DNA from: an uncultured Clostridia bacterium
Lineage (GTDB): Bacteria > Bacillota > Clostridia > Oscillospirales > Acutalibacteraceae
Length of the DNA: 64,000 bases
Reading direction: 5' to 3'
Assembly (NCBI GenBank): GCA_944384855.1
Contig: CALWUY010000050.1
Coordinates: forward strand, 124,001-188,000
Shown: piece by piece, positions 34,066 to 43,442 of the stretch
Layout of the letters: every line of letters starts with the position of its first letter
Numbering within the stretch: position 1 is the first letter of the stretch
Notes under the pieces: model-generated
Database searches by the model: none
What the model saw: only the letters and a program-made list of their open reading frames with translations
What the model was told of the DNA's origin: nothing
Made by a program: the position numbers and the translations under genes

Positions 34066-35277
34066 ATGAACGCTCTTAACAAAAAGACTGTAGACGACAT
34101 TAACGTAAAAGGCAAAAAGGTACTTGTTCGCTGTGACTTTAACGTACCGCTTAAAAACGGCGTTATCACAGACGAAAACCGTATCAACGCGGCGCTTCCT
34201 ACGATCAAAAAGCTTATCGCGGACGGAGGAAAGGTTATTCTCTGCTCTCATTTAGGCAAGCCGAAGGGCGAGCCGAAACCCGAATTGTCTTTGGCTCCCG
34301 TAGCTGAGGCTCTCTCTGAAAAACTGGGCAAAAAGGTAGTTTTTGCGGCTGACGACAATGTAGTAGGCGAAAATGCCAAGGCGGCGGTAAACGCTATGAA
34401 AGACGGCGACGTAGTCCTGCTTCAGAACACACGTTACCGCGCTGAGGAAACCAAGAACGGCGAGGAATTTTCAAAGGAACTCGGTTCACTTGCCGATATT
34501 TTTGTAAACGACGCATTCGGTACTGCTCACAGAGCGCACTGTTCAACCGTAGGTGTAGTATCCTATGTTAAGGAAGCCGTTGCCGGTTATCTTATAGGCA
34601 AAGAGCTTAAATATCTCGGAGACGCGGTTGAAAATCCGGTTCGTCCGTTTGTTTGCATTTTGGGCGGCGCTAAGGTAGACAGCAAGCTGCCGGTTATAGA
34701 AAACCTTCTTGCCAAAGCGGATACTCTTATAATAGGCGGCGGTATGGCATATACGTTTTTAGCTGCCAAGGGCTACGGAGTAGGAACTTCCCTTATTGAT
34801 GAAAGCAAGATTGACTACTGCCGTGACATGATGAAGAAAGCGGAAGAAAAAGGCGTAAAAATGCTGCTTCCGGTTGACTGCACAATTGCTAAGGCTTTCC
34901 CGGATCCGATTGATGCTCCGATTGACGTTAAGGTTGTAGACGCCGACAAGATCCCGGACGACTGCATGGGACTTGATATCGGAACAAAGACTGCCGAGCT
35001 TTATGCAAATGAGGTAAAAAATGCCAAGACGGTTGTCTGGAACGGACCTATGGGCGTATTTGAGAACCCGACTTTGGCGGCGGGAACCATTGCGGTTGCC
35101 AAGAGTCTTGCTGAAACCGACGCAGTTACGGTAATAGGCGGCGGTGATTCCGCGGCGGCGGTAAACAATCTGGGCTTCGGGGACAAGATGACTCATATTT
35201 CTACCGGCGGCGGCGCTTCTCTTGAGTTCCTTGAAGGCAAGGAGCTTCCCGGCATAGCCGCGCTTAACGATAAATAA
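34066..35277 (+). CDS. pgk: phosphoglycerate kinase
   Basis: Transfers phosphate from 1,3-bisphosphoglycerate to ADP in glycolysis. The 403-residue length and motifs match the family: RCDFNVPL near residue 22, [34 protein letters not shown] and the C-terminal IGGGDSAAA with [23 protein letters not shown] precedes the ATG. First of three glycolytic genes; a strong hairpin without T-tract sits before tpiA. Confidence 0.98.
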   Translation: MNALNKKTVDDINVKGKKVLVRCDFNVPLKNGVITDENRINAALPTIKKLIADGGKVILCSHLGKPKGEPKPELSLAPVAEALSEKLGKKVVFAADDNVVGENAKAAVNAMKDGDVVLLQNTRYRAEETKNGEEFSKELGSLADIFVNDAFGTAHRAHCSTVGVVSYVKEAVAGYLIGKELKYLGDAVENPVRPFVCILGGAKVDSKLPVIENLLAKADTLIIGGGMAYTFLAAKGYGVGTSLIDESKIDYCRDMMKKAEEKGVKMLLPVDCTIAKAFPDPIDAPIDVKVVDADKIPDDCMGLDIGTKTAELYANEVKNAKTVVWNGPMGVFENPTLAAGTIAVAKSLAETDAVTVIGGGDSAAAVNNLGFGDKMTHISTGGGASLEFLEGKELPGIAALNDK

Positions 35278-35287
35278 GACCGAAAAT

Positions 35288-35313
35288 TTCAGGCTGCCCT
35301 CCGGCAGCCTGAA
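35288..35313 (+). other. intercistronic hairpin pgk-tpiA
   Basis: An 11-pair stem TTCAGGCTGCC with GGCAGCCTGAA around loop CTCC and no T-tract. Probably an RNA-processing or stability element that lets Pgk and TpiA levels differ. Confidence 0.6.
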
Positions 35314-35361
35314 TAAATGTAGATACAAAATATAAAAGCTGAATATAAGGAGATATAAAAA

Positions 35362-36129
35362 ATGAATAAAGCTAAAAGAGCCGCTGTTATAGCGGGAAAC
35401 TGGAAAATGAACAAAACCCCGTCTGAGACTACAGCCCTCATAAATGAAATGAAGCCGCTTGTGGCCGACGCCGACTGCAAGGTAGTTCTTTGCGTACCGT
35501 TCATTGATATTCCCGCAGCGGTAGCGGCGGCCGAAGGTTCAAATATCGAAATCGGAGCGGAAAACGTTCATTTCAAGGAGAGCGGCGCTTATACCGGTGA
35601 AGTATCGGCTCAGATGCTGGTCGAGTCAGGAGTAAAATATGTGGTAGTAGGACACAGTGAGAGAAGACAGTATTTCGGCGAGACCGATCAGACCGTAAAT
35701 CTGCGTACTCTTGCGGCAGTAAACGCGGGGCTTACCGCTATTGTCTGCGTAGGCGAGACTCTGGAGCAGAGGGAACTGGGATATACCGAAACCCTGCTTA
35801 AGTTCCAGACAAAGATGGCTCTTACGAATATTTCGGCTGATCAGCTCAAAAATATCATTATAGCTTACGAGCCTGTATGGGCTATCGGCACCGGCGTGAC
35901 CGCCACCGCAGAGCAGGCTGACGAGGGCAACGGCTATGTGCGTGAGGCTATAGCCGAGGTTTACGGCAAGGAAGCCGCTGAGGGAGTAACTATCCAGTAC
36001 GGCGGATCTATGAATGCCAAGAATGCCGACGAATTAGTAGCTAAGGTCAATGTTGACGGCGGTCTTATCGGCGGAGCTTCGCTTAAGGCGCAGGACTTCT
36101 CGGTAATAGTGAAGGCTGCCTCGAAATAA
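35362..36129 (+). CDS. tpiA: triosephosphate isomerase
   Basis: Interconverts dihydroxyacetone phosphate and glyceraldehyde 3-phosphate. The 255-residue TIM barrel has AGNWKMNKT with the active-site Asn and Lys, VVGHSERRQYF with the electrophilic His, the catalytic AYEPVWAIGTG loop and IQYGGSMNAKNA for phosphate binding. AAGGAG lies upstream of the ATG. Middle gene of the glycolytic operon. Confidence 0.98.
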   Translation: MNKAKRAAVIAGNWKMNKTPSETTALINEMKPLVADADCKVVLCVPFIDIPAAVAAAEGSNIEIGAENVHFKESGAYTGEVSAQMLVESGVKYVVVGHSERRQYFGETDQTVNLRTLAAVNAGLTAIVCVGETLEQRELGYTETLLKFQTKMALTNISADQLKNIIIAYEPVWAIGTGVTATAEQADEGNGYVREAIAEVYGKEAAEGVTIQYGGSMNAKNADELVAKVNVDGGLIGGASLKAQDFSVIVKAASK

Positions 36130-36141
36130 TCGAAATTCAGT

Positions 36142-36170
36142 TTTGCTCCGCTCGGCAAAAGCGGGGCAAA
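36142..36170 (+). other. intercistronic hairpin tpiA-gpmI
   Basis: TTTGCTCCGC pairs with GCGGGGCAAA (one G-T pair) over a 9-base loop, followed by TCTTTAA and not a T-tract. Likely a stability or processing element. Confidence 0.55.
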
Positions 36171-36197
36171 TCTTTAAAAATTTCAGGAGATATATTT

Positions 36198-37730
36198 ATG
36201 AAAAAACCTATAGTTTTAACTATTATGGACGGATTCGGATTTAACGACGATAAATCGGTAAATGCAATAGCCGCCGCCGATACCCCGAATCTTGACAAAA
36301 TTTTTGAGGAATGCCCCACAACTCAGATAGGAGCTTCGGGTATGGATGTGGGATTGCCTGACGGACAGATGGGCAACAGCGAGGTAGGACATACCAATAT
36401 CGGTGCCGGAAGAATAGTCTATCAGGAGCTTACCCGTATCACGAAATCGATATCGGACGGAGATTTTTATCAGAATCCGGTGTTGATTTCGGCAATGGAA
36501 AACTGCAAAAACCGGGACAGCGCCCTTCATCTTATGGGACTTCTGTCAGACGGAGGCGTACACAGTCATATTGAGCATCTTTACGCGCTTATAGATATGG
36601 CAAAAAAATACGGTCTTACGAAGGTTTATATACATGCTCTGCTTGACGGACGTGACGTGCCTCCCGCTTCGGCGGCTGATTATATAGATCAGCTTAACGC
36701 GAGGCTTGAGGAGCTCGGCTGCGGAAAGATAGCTACGGTAATGGGAAGATTTTACGGAATGGACCGTGATAACCGCTGGGAGCGTGTACAGAAAGCCTAT
36801 GCGGCTCTGGTTTACGGAGAAGGAATACAGACAACTGACGCGGCAGGTGCTGTGAGGGAGTCTTATACTAAAAAGGACGAAGAAGGCAAGTTCATTACCG
36901 ATGAGTTTGTGATTCCTACTGTTGTGGCGGATACAGAGCGCATAAAGACTAATGACAGTGTGATATTCTTTAATTTCCGTCCCGACAGGGCAAGGGAAAT
37001 AACCCGTACATTTGTTGATGATGATTTTGCAGGCTTTACAAGAGTCGGAGGCCGGCAAAAGGTATATTATGTATGCATGACCCAGTATGACGCATCCATG
37101 CCTAACGTAGAGGTGGCCTTTAAGCCTCAGACGCTTGAAAATACTTTGGGAGAATTTCTTTCTAAAAAAGGAATGACACAGCTGCGTATCGCCGAAACTG
37201 AAAAATACGCTCATGTAACCTTCTTCTTTAACGGAGGAAGAGAGGTTATGTTTGAAGGCGAGGACAGAATATTAGTTAACTCGCCTAAGGTGCCGACATA
37301 TGATCTGCAGCCTGAAATGAGCGCTTATGAAGTATGCGATAAGGTGTGCGAGGCGATTGAAAGCGGAAAATATGACGTGGTAATTCTCAACTTTGCAAAC
37401 TGCGATATGGTAGGACATACAGGTATTTTTGAGGCGGCTGTGAAAGCGGTTGAAGCGGTCGATACCTGTGTCGGAAGAGTCAAAGACGCTACCCTTAAAA
37501 CCGGCGGTGTAATGCTTCTTACGGCAGACCACGGAAATGCCGACCGTATGATAGATACTGACGGCTCGCCATTTACCGCACATACCACAAATCCGGTTCC
37601 GTTTTCGGTTATAGGTAAGGATGTTTCACTGCGTGAGGGCGGAAGGCTCTGTGATATATCGCCTACAATAATCAAGCTTTTAGGACTTGAGCAGCCCTCC
37701 GAAATGACCGGCAAATCTCTTGTGATTTAA
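36198..37730 (+). CDS. gpmI: 2,3-bisphosphoglycerate-independent phosphoglycerate mutase
   Basis: Converts 3-phosphoglycerate to 2-phosphoglycerate by a Mn-dependent phosphoserine mechanism. The 510-residue length fits. The phosphorylated serine lies in MGNSEVGHTNIGAG, NFANCDMVGHTG and LTADHGNADRM supply metal ligands, and HALLDGRDVPPAS is in the phosphatase-like insert. GGAG precedes the ATG. It ends the operon before a strong terminator. Confidence 0.97.
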   Translation: MKKPIVLTIMDGFGFNDDKSVNAIAAADTPNLDKIFEECPTTQIGASGMDVGLPDGQMGNSEVGHTNIGAGRIVYQELTRITKSISDGDFYQNPVLISAMENCKNRDSALHLMGLLSDGGVHSHIEHLYALIDMAKKYGLTKVYIHALLDGRDVPPASAADYIDQLNARLEELGCGKIATVMGRFYGMDRDNRWERVQKAYAALVYGEGIQTTDAAGAVRESYTKKDEEGKFITDEFVIPTVVADTERIKTNDSVIFFNFRPDRAREITRTFVDDDFAGFTRVGGRQKVYYVCMTQYDASMPNVEVAFKPQTLENTLGEFLSKKGMTQLRIAETEKYAHVTFFFNGGREVMFEGEDRILVNSPKVPTYDLQPEMSAYEVCDKVCEAIESGKYDVVILNFANCDMVGHTGIFEAAVKAVEAVDTCVGRVKDATLKTGGVMLLTADHGNADRMIDTDGSPFTAHTTNPVPFSVIGKDVSLREGGRLCDISPTIIKLLGLEQPSEMTGKSLVI

Positions 37731-37744
37731 TAAAGAGTATTCAA

Positions 37745-37781
37745 AAAAGCCTGATGCTTTGATAGCATCAGGCTTTTGTTT
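37745..37781. terminator. bidirectional terminator gpmI/cpsD
   Basis: AAAAGCCTGATGCT pairs with AGCATCAGGCTTTT (37745-37758, 37764-37777), loop TTGAT, then GTTTT. Flanking A and T runs allow use by both convergent operons. Confidence 0.9.
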
Positions 37782-37787
37782 TCGAGG

Positions 37788-38531
37788 TTATTTTTTAGCC
37801 GGAGAGTCGGTATAATAATATGATTTTTTGTTATAGTAGCCTTTCTTGTATTTATGCTTCGGATCGGCTTCATTGAGTACGGCTCCCAATATTTTGCAGC
37901 CGCTTTTCTGAAGCTGTTCTTTGGCGGCAATAGCTTCGTTTATGCGTACCTTGTCATTTGATATTACGAGTACGGCACCGTCGCAGTTTACGGCTATTAC
38001 CGAAGCGTCTATAACCGGCGCCAGCGGGGGAGTGTCGATTACTATATAATCGTAAATTCCGGCAAGAGTTTTCAGCAGTTCGCTGAAGGAATCGGAGCTT
38101 AAAAGTTCTGCCGGATTAGGAGGATAATGGCCGTTGAAAATAACATTGAAATTTGGCACCTGTGTTTCAAACAGCACCTGCTGCAGCTCAGCCTGTCCGG
38201 ACAGGTATTCAGACAGTCCCATAATGTTCTGGGTCTTGAGATTGCGGCGGAGAATTACCGATTTGCGCATATCAGCATCTATCAGCAAGGTTTTTTTATT
38301 TATATCGGAAAGACTTTTTGAAAGTTCGGTCGCAATTGTGCTCTTGCCTTCGTTTTCATAGGTTGAGGTTATTAATATCGTTTTAACGTTTTTGCTGCAG
38401 AAAAGAATATTTGCACGGAGTGTTTTGAAAGCTTCATTGGTTATGAAATCGTTTTTTGCGGTGGTGTTGAAATTAACTCTTCCGGCAAAACGAAGCTCCT
38501 CGGTGCCGAATAAATTATTGTTTAAATCCAT
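37788..38531 (-). CDS. CpsD/CapB family tyrosine-protein kinase
   Basis: A bacterial tyrosine kinase (BY-kinase) of about 247 residues that autophosphorylates and controls surface-polysaccharide assembly. Walker A is STYENEGKSTIA, Walker A' is TLLIDADMRKS and Walker B is YIVIDTPPLAP. The C-terminal tail is a tyrosine cluster (YYNKKSYYYTDS). ATG 38531 is taken, after GAAGGG; the longer frame would need a TTG. It follows its CpsC-type activator by 20 bases. No other capsule genes lie next to the pair here. Confidence 0.92.
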   Translation of the reverse strand: MDLNNNLFGTEELRFAGRVNFNTTAKNDFITNEAFKTLRANILFCSKNVKTILITSTYENEGKSTIATELSKSLSDINKKTLLIDADMRKSVILRRNLKTQNIMGLSEYLSGQAELQQVLFETQVPNFNVIFNGHYPPNPAELLSSDSFSELLKTLAGIYDYIVIDTPPLAPVIDASVIAVNCDGAVLVISNDKVRINEAIAAKEQLQKSGCKILGAVLNEADPKHKYKKGYYNKKSYYYTDSPAKK

Positions 38532-38551
38532 AAAAAAACCCTTCAAGAAAT

Positions 38552-39256
38552 CTATTTACCTTTAATTTTGGAATGATTATAAGGTATGGTAGCAAGTACA
38601 TTCAGTCCGAGATATTTTTGGATATCGTCGGGTGAGGAAATTTTATTATTGTATATGAAATTAAGCGCAATTACCAGCTCTGAAATCAAAAATGCCGCAA
38701 AGAAAGCAATTACAAGATTATATGACAGGTTTGGAGATGAAGGTGAAGTCGGTGTAGTTGCTTTTGTAAGTATTTCTATACTGTCAAGATTCATGAGATC
38801 CACAAGCGTTTCCTTGGCGTTTTTGCATACGCTGTCTACGATTGCCCTGGAATCTTCAGGTACAGGCGTACGGGCCGATATCTCTATTATTCGTGTGTTT
38901 TCGGGTTTGTTCACCGACACAATACCTTTTAAGCTGTTTACCGAATATTTGCCGTCAAGGTCTTCGGACGTAGGTTCTAAGACAGGCGTATCAACTATAA
39001 TTTCGGCAAAATCATTTGAAAGGTAGGTTGAGATACTGAAATCAGTAGAAGTATACTGGTTTCCGGTCTGTTTGCTGAGTACGAGAATTTTTGCGCGTGA
39101 AGTATACATAGGTGTCATAAAATTCGACGTGTATATAACCGTTATCAGCAATGCTGCAACTATGGCACCTACAATGAAATACCAGCGTTTCAGCGATTCA
39201 AAAATCAAATCTGATACTGTTATGTTTTTTTGAAAAGAATTATCTAAATTGTTCAC
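38552..39256 (-). CDS. Wzz/CpsC-type polysaccharide co-polymerase
   Basis: A 234-residue membrane protein with two transmembrane helices near each end (residues 28-48 and about 180-202) and a large extracellular region between. The C-terminal cytoplasmic tail follows SSPDDIQKYLGLNVLATIP. CpsC-type proteins set chain length and activate the partner CpsD kinase, encoded directly downstream. The start is GTG, 12 bases after GGAGG. A good promoter (39312-39340) precedes it. Confidence 0.9.
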   Translation of the reverse strand: MNNLDNSFQKNITVSDLIFESLKRWYFIVGAIVAALLITVIYTSNFMTPMYTSRAKILVLSKQTGNQYTSTDFSISTYLSNDFAEIIVDTPVLEPTSEDLDGKYSVNSLKGIVSVNKPENTRIIEISARTPVPEDSRAIVDSVCKNAKETLVDLMNLDSIEILTKATTPTSPSSPNLSYNLVIAFFAAFLISELVIALNFIYNNKISSPDDIQKYLGLNVLATIPYNHSKIKGK

Positions 39257-39311
39257 AGGTATCGGAAACCTCCAAAATGTGAAAAATGCTTAACTATACA
39301 GATACGAAGTA

Positions 39312-39340
39312 ATTATAATATATTTTACTCATAATAGCAA
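39312..39340 (-). promoter_or_regulatory. promoter of the cpsC-cpsD pair
   Basis: On the minus strand, TTGCTA (plus 39335-39340), a 17-base spacer and TATAAT (plus 39312-39317), about 55 bases before the GTG start. The rest of this 309-base gap is AT-rich and carries the nifJ downstream palindrome. Confidence 0.65.
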
Positions 39341-39510
39341 GTATTTATTGGTATTTTCGGTTAATAAAAAAAATTAAGTTGTACATTAATATTTTTTGTT
39401 GTAATATGTCTTGATAATAATGTTGCAAAATCGGTTGCAATGAATTAAATACATAATTAGACTTTCCGGAAAATCTGTTTTAATTCATATATTAATAAAA
39501 ATCTGCTTAA

Positions 39511-39540
39511 GACAAACCGCCGGATATCCGGCGGTTTGTC
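39511..39540. terminator. perfect 30-base palindrome, terminator of nifJ
   Basis: GACAAACCGCCGGAT joined directly to its exact reverse complement (39511-39525 with 39526-39540). As RNA it forms a GC-rich hairpin. On the minus strand it is followed by TTAAGCAGATTTTTAT, so it can end the nifJ transcript. Confidence 0.7.
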
Positions 39541-39565
39541 TGCATTAAATTGTATTGATTTTTTA

Positions 39566-42500
39566 TTACTGCTTTCCGTAAAGTTCAACCAGTTTCTCCA
39601 GATGAGCTCTGCGTGCCTTGGCAGTTTCGGATGCCTTTTCAAAAAGAGCTTCGGCGCGCTCCGGGAAAGAGCGGGTAAGTGATGAATAACGGGCTTCACC
39701 GAGAATAAACTCTTTGTAGTCGGCTGTAGCGGGCTTGCTGTCAAGACTGAAAGGATTCTTGCCTTCGGCTTTAAGCGCCGGATTGTAGCGGAACATATCC
39801 CAGTATCCGCAGGCCACGGCTTTTCTCATTTCATTCTGGCAGTTGACCATGCCGCCCTTGATAGAGTGCATCTCGCAGGGTGAGTAGCAGATTATAATCG
39901 AAGGACCGTTGTAAGCTTCGGCTTCCTTGATAGCTTTCAGTGTCTGGTTCATATCCGCGCCCATTGCAATCTGAGCTACATATACATAGCCGTAGGACAT
40001 TGCGATCTCAGCCAGACTCTTCTTGCTGACGGCCTTACCGGCAGCCGCAAACTGGGCTACCTGACCTATATTAGAAGCCTTTGATGCCTGTCCTCCGGTA
40101 TTTGAGTAAACCTCAGTGTCGAATACCATTATATTTACATTCTCTCCGGTGGCGATAACATGGTCGACACCGCCGAATCCGATATCGTATGCCCATCCGT
40201 CTCCACCGAAAATCCAAACGGATTTCTTGGCAAGGTATTCTTTCTTGTCAAGGATAGCCGTAGCTGTGGGGCAACCGTCTGCAGCGGCTTTTTCAAGTTC
40301 TGCAATAAGAGCTTTTGCAGCTGCGGAATTCTTGTTTGTGTCGTTTATTGTGTCAAGATAAGCGGCGGCAGCGGCTTTGAATTCTTCAGAGGCCTTGTCA
40401 CTGTCTGCCATTTCCTTTATTTCTGCGATAAGGCTGTCGCGCAGCGCCTTTTGACCTAAGTATAAGCCAAAACCGTGTTCGGCATTATCTTCAAACAGTG
40501 AGTTTGCCCATGCGGGTCCATGACCTTCAGCGTTTACGGTGTAAGGAGATGTAGCCGCAGGTCCGCCCCATATTGACGAACAACCGGTAGCGTTTGAAAT
40601 ATACATCTTATCGCCGAACAGCTGGGTAACCAGACGCGCATAAGCGGTCTCTGCGCAGCCGGCGCATGAACCGGAGAACTCAAGCAGAGGTTTCTTAAAC
40701 TGAGACGCAATAACATTGGTATCTGCCGCAACACCGGCTTTTTCGGTAACGTTAGCTACGCAGTAGTCAAATACATCCTGCTGGTCAAGCTGCGATTCTG
40801 CGGAAACCATCTTGAGTGAATTTGTGGGGCATTCGCCTACACAGACTCCGCATCCCATACAGTCGAGCGGTGATATCGCCATTGTAAATGAATAACCTTT
40901 GTTTGTAACAAGCTTTTCTTTTACCGCGATCTTTGTGTTTGACGGAGCAGCTGCTTTTTCTGCCTCGGACAATGCGAAAGGACGAATTGTCGCATGAGGA
41001 CATACAAAAGCGCACTTATTGCATCCGATACAGGTTTCGTTGTTCCATTCAGGAACGTTTACGGCAACTCCGCGCTTCTCAAAGGCAGAAGCTCCCTGCT
41101 CAAATGTACCGTCGGCATGGTCGCAGAAAGCCGATACAGGCAGTGAATCACCGTCCATAAGACCTACCGGTTTCATAATGCTGTCAACCATCTTGACAAG
41201 CTTTGAGGTGTCATCTGCCGCTGCGGCGGAAGTTTTGTCCGCTGCGTCAGCCCAGCTGGCCGGAATGTCTATCTTAACATAGGCGGTAGCGCCTGCGTCA
41301 ATAGCCTTTTCGTTCATCTCAACGATTTCTTTGCCCTTCTTCATGAATTTCTGGGCTTTTTCTTTCATATATCCGATAGCTTCCTCTTCCGGAAGAACCT
41401 TTGAAAGTGAGAAGAAAGCTGACTGGAGCACGGTATTTGTACGCTTGCCTAAGCCGATTTGCGCGGCTAAGTCAATAGCGTTAACGGTATAAAGCTGAAT
41501 GTTGTTCTTGGCGATATAGCGTTTAGCCTCTGCCGGCATGTGCTTATCAAGTTCTTCGGGAGTCCACTGGCAGTTGATAAGATATACGCCGCCGGGTTTT
41601 ACGTCATTTACCATCTTATAGCCTTTTGTCACATAAGAAGGATTGTGACATGCTACAAAGTCTGCTTTATTAATATAATAAGGACTCTTGATGGGCTTGT
41701 CTCCGAATCTTAAGTGCGAAATTGTGATACCGCCGGTTTTCTTGGAGTCATACTGGAAGTATGCCTGAACGTATTTGTCGGTATGATCGCCTATAATTTT
41801 AATGGAGTCTTTATTGGCGCCGACAGTACCGTCGCCGCCAAGTCCCCAGAATTTGCATTCGATTGTGCCTTCGGCTGCGGTGTTCGGAACTTCTTCTTCG
41901 TCGAGCGAGAGACAGGTTACATCGTCCTTTATACCAATGGTGAAATGTGTCTTGGGAGCTTCCTTCGCAAGTTCCTTGTATACTGCAAAGATGCTGGCGG
42001 GGGGAGTATCCTTTGAGCCCAATCCGTAGCGTCCGCCGATTACGGTGTCAATTTTACGGCCTGTGGCTGCAAGAGCGGCAACAACATCCAAAAAGAGAGG
42101 CTCACCTAAAGAACCGGGTTCTTTTGTTCTGTCAAGAACGGCAATTTTCTTAACCGTGGCAGGGATAGCTTCAGCCAGTTTTTCTGCCGAGAACGGACGG
42201 TAAAGACGTACTTTTACAAGACCTACTTTTTCGCCGTTTGCGGTAAGATAATCAATGACTTCTTCCGCAACATCGCATATAGAACCCATAGCAATGATTA
42301 TCTTTTCAGCATCAGGCGCACCGTAGTAGTTGAAGAGTTTATAATCGGTACCCAGTTTGGCGTTGACTTTGTCCATATATTCTTCAACTATGCCGGGAAC
42401 CGCGTCATAATACTTATTGCAGGCTTCCCTGTGCTGGAAGAAGATATCTCCGTTTTCATGGGAACCGCGCATTACGGGATGCTCAGGATTGAGCGCACGC

Positions 42501-43114
42501 TTGCGGAACGCATCAACAGCATCCATATCGCACATTCCTTTAAGGTCATCATAGTCCCAGACCTGAATTTTCTGAATTTCGTGCGAAGTGCGGAAACCGT
42601 CAAAGAAATTAATGAACGGAACACGGGATTTGATTGTAGCCAGATGCGCTACCGCTCCGAGATCCATAACTTCCTGCGGATTTGTCTCTGCAAGCATCGC
42701 AAAACCTGTCTGACGGCAGGCGTAAACGTCGGAATGATCGCCGAAAATGTTAAGCGCGTGAGAAGCCACACAGCGCGCTGATACATGGAACACACAGGGA
42801 AGAAGCTCACCTGCTATTTTGTACATATTGGGTATCATAAGTAAGAGTCCCTGTGAAGCGGTGTATGTGGTAGTAAGCGCTCCCGCGTTAAGAGAACCGT
42901 GAACCGTACCTGCGGCGCCTGCTTCGGACTGCATTTCGGTAACCTTTACGGTAGTGCCGAAAATATTTTTTACCCCCTGGGCGGACCACTGGTCAACATA
43001 GTCAGCCATAGGGCTGGACGGGGTAATCGGGTAAATGCCGGCTACTTCGGTAAATGCATACGATACATAAGCCGCGGCGTTGTTGCCGTCCATAGTCTTA
43101 AACTTTCTTGCCAT
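39566..43114 (-). CDS. nifJ: pyruvate:ferredoxin (flavodoxin) oxidoreductase
   Basis: Oxidises pyruvate with CoA to acetyl-CoA and CO2, passing electrons to ferredoxin. It is one 1182-residue chain with all domains fused. The N-terminal pyruvate-binding part has GIYPITPSSPMADYVD, the insert domain carries two ferredoxin motifs (CIGCNKCAFVCPH near residue 695, CMGCGVCVGECP near 750), and the C-terminal TPP domain has ATGCSSIWGG near 840 plus FGGDGWAYDIG. A further CAGCAE pair binds the proximal cluster. AGGAGG precedes the ATG. A promoter and a candidate Rex operator lie upstream, consistent with redox control. Confidence 0.98.
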   Translation of the reverse strand: MARKFKTMDGNNAAAYVSYAFTEVAGIYPITPSSPMADYVDQWSAQGVKNIFGTTVKVTEMQSEAGAAGTVHGSLNAGALTTTYTASQGLLLMIPNMYKIAGELLPCVFHVSARCVASHALNIFGDHSDVYACRQTGFAMLAETNPQEVMDLGAVAHLATIKSRVPFINFFDGFRTSHEIQKIQVWDYDDLKGMCDMDAVDAFRKRALNPEHPVMRGSHENGDIFFQHREACNKYYDAVPGIVEEYMDKVNAKLGTDYKLFNYYGAPDAEKIIIAMGSICDVAEEVIDYLTANGEKVGLVKVRLYRPFSAEKLAEAIPATVKKIAVLDRTKEPGSLGEPLFLDVVAALAATGRKIDTVIGGRYGLGSKDTPPASIFAVYKELAKEAPKTHFTIGIKDDVTCLSLDEEEVPNTAAEGTIECKFWGLGGDGTVGANKDSIKIIGDHTDKYVQAYFQYDSKKTGGITISHLRFGDKPIKSPYYINKADFVACHNPSYVTKGYKMVNDVKPGGVYLINCQWTPEELDKHMPAEAKRYIAKNNIQLYTVNAIDLAAQIGLGKRTNTVLQSAFFSLSKVLPEEEAIGYMKEKAQKFMKKGKEIVEMNEKAIDAGATAYVKIDIPASWADAADKTSAAAADDTSKLVKMVDSIMKPVGLMDGDSLPVSAFCDHADGTFEQGASAFEKRGVAVNVPEWNNETCIGCNKCAFVCPHATIRPFALSEAEKAAAPSNTKIAVKEKLVTNKGYSFTMAISPLDCMGCGVCVGECPTNSLKMVSAESQLDQQDVFDYCVANVTEKAGVAADTNVIASQFKKPLLEFSGSCAGCAETAYARLVTQLFGDKMYISNATGCSSIWGGPAATSPYTVNAEGHGPAWANSLFEDNAEHGFGLYLGQKALRDSLIAEIKEMADSDKASEEFKAAAAAYLDTINDTNKNSAAAKALIAELEKAAADGCPTATAILDKKEYLAKKSVWIFGGDGWAYDIGFGGVDHVIATGENVNIMVFDTEVYSNTGGQASKASNIGQVAQFAAAGKAVSKKSLAEIAMSYGYVYVAQIAMGADMNQTLKAIKEAEAYNGPSIIICYSPCEMHSIKGGMVNCQNEMRKAVACGYWDMFRYNPALKAEGKNPFSLDSKPATADYKEFILGEARYSSLTRSFPERAEALFEKASETAKARRAHLEKLVELYGKQ

Positions 43115-43158
43115 GGAAAAATCCTCCTAAATAATATTTGGTGAGTAGGGGCGAAAGT

Positions 43159-43176
43159 ATGACAAAAAATTAACAA
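43159..43176 (-). promoter_or_regulatory. candidate Rex operator upstream of nifJ
   Basis: On the minus strand, TTGTTAA-TTTT-TTGTCAT. The first half is a perfect clostridial Rex half-site (TTGTTAA) and the second matches 4 of 7. It lies about 45 bases before the nifJ start and downstream of the promoter, where bound Rex would block transcription. Confidence 0.5.
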
Positions 43177-43198
43177 TCGACCTTCTCATACATCATAT

Positions 43199-43227
43199 AA
43201 TATAACACCTTTTTTTGATTTTGTAAA
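43199..43227 (-). promoter_or_regulatory. promoter of nifJ
   Basis: On the minus strand, TTTACA (plus 43222-43227), a 17-base spacer and TATATT (plus 43199-43204). The remaining bases up to 43392 are AT-rich with no gene. Confidence 0.65.
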
Positions 43228-43392
43228 TAAAATAATTGAATTTTAAGCACAAAAAACGTAAATTTGTAATTAGAAATAATATATTGTAAGTTTGTATCTT
43301 TTTTTTAGACAGTTTTTCACAAAACCCGCCGGCAATTTACATTATGCAGAATCAAAATAAAATGCAGACTAATATCAAATTCAAGTTAACCA

Positions 43393-43436
43393 TAAAAGAA
43401 CTGCACCGGAATATTATTGCCGGTGCAGTTCTTTTA
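43393..43436. terminator. terminator of the beta-CASP nuclease gene
   Basis: A 17-pair perfect stem, TAAAAGAACTGCACCGG with CCGGTGCAGTTCTTTTA, loop of 10 bases. On the minus strand the stem's A/T arm gives TTTTA, ending the transcript of the gene at 43443. Confidence 0.85.
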
Positions 43437-43442
43437 TAGTTG

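Noticed and set aside
36546-37214. 222-codon minus-strand frame inside gpmI
   Set aside because: Antisense shadow of a clear gpmI gene; no ribosome site or family features.
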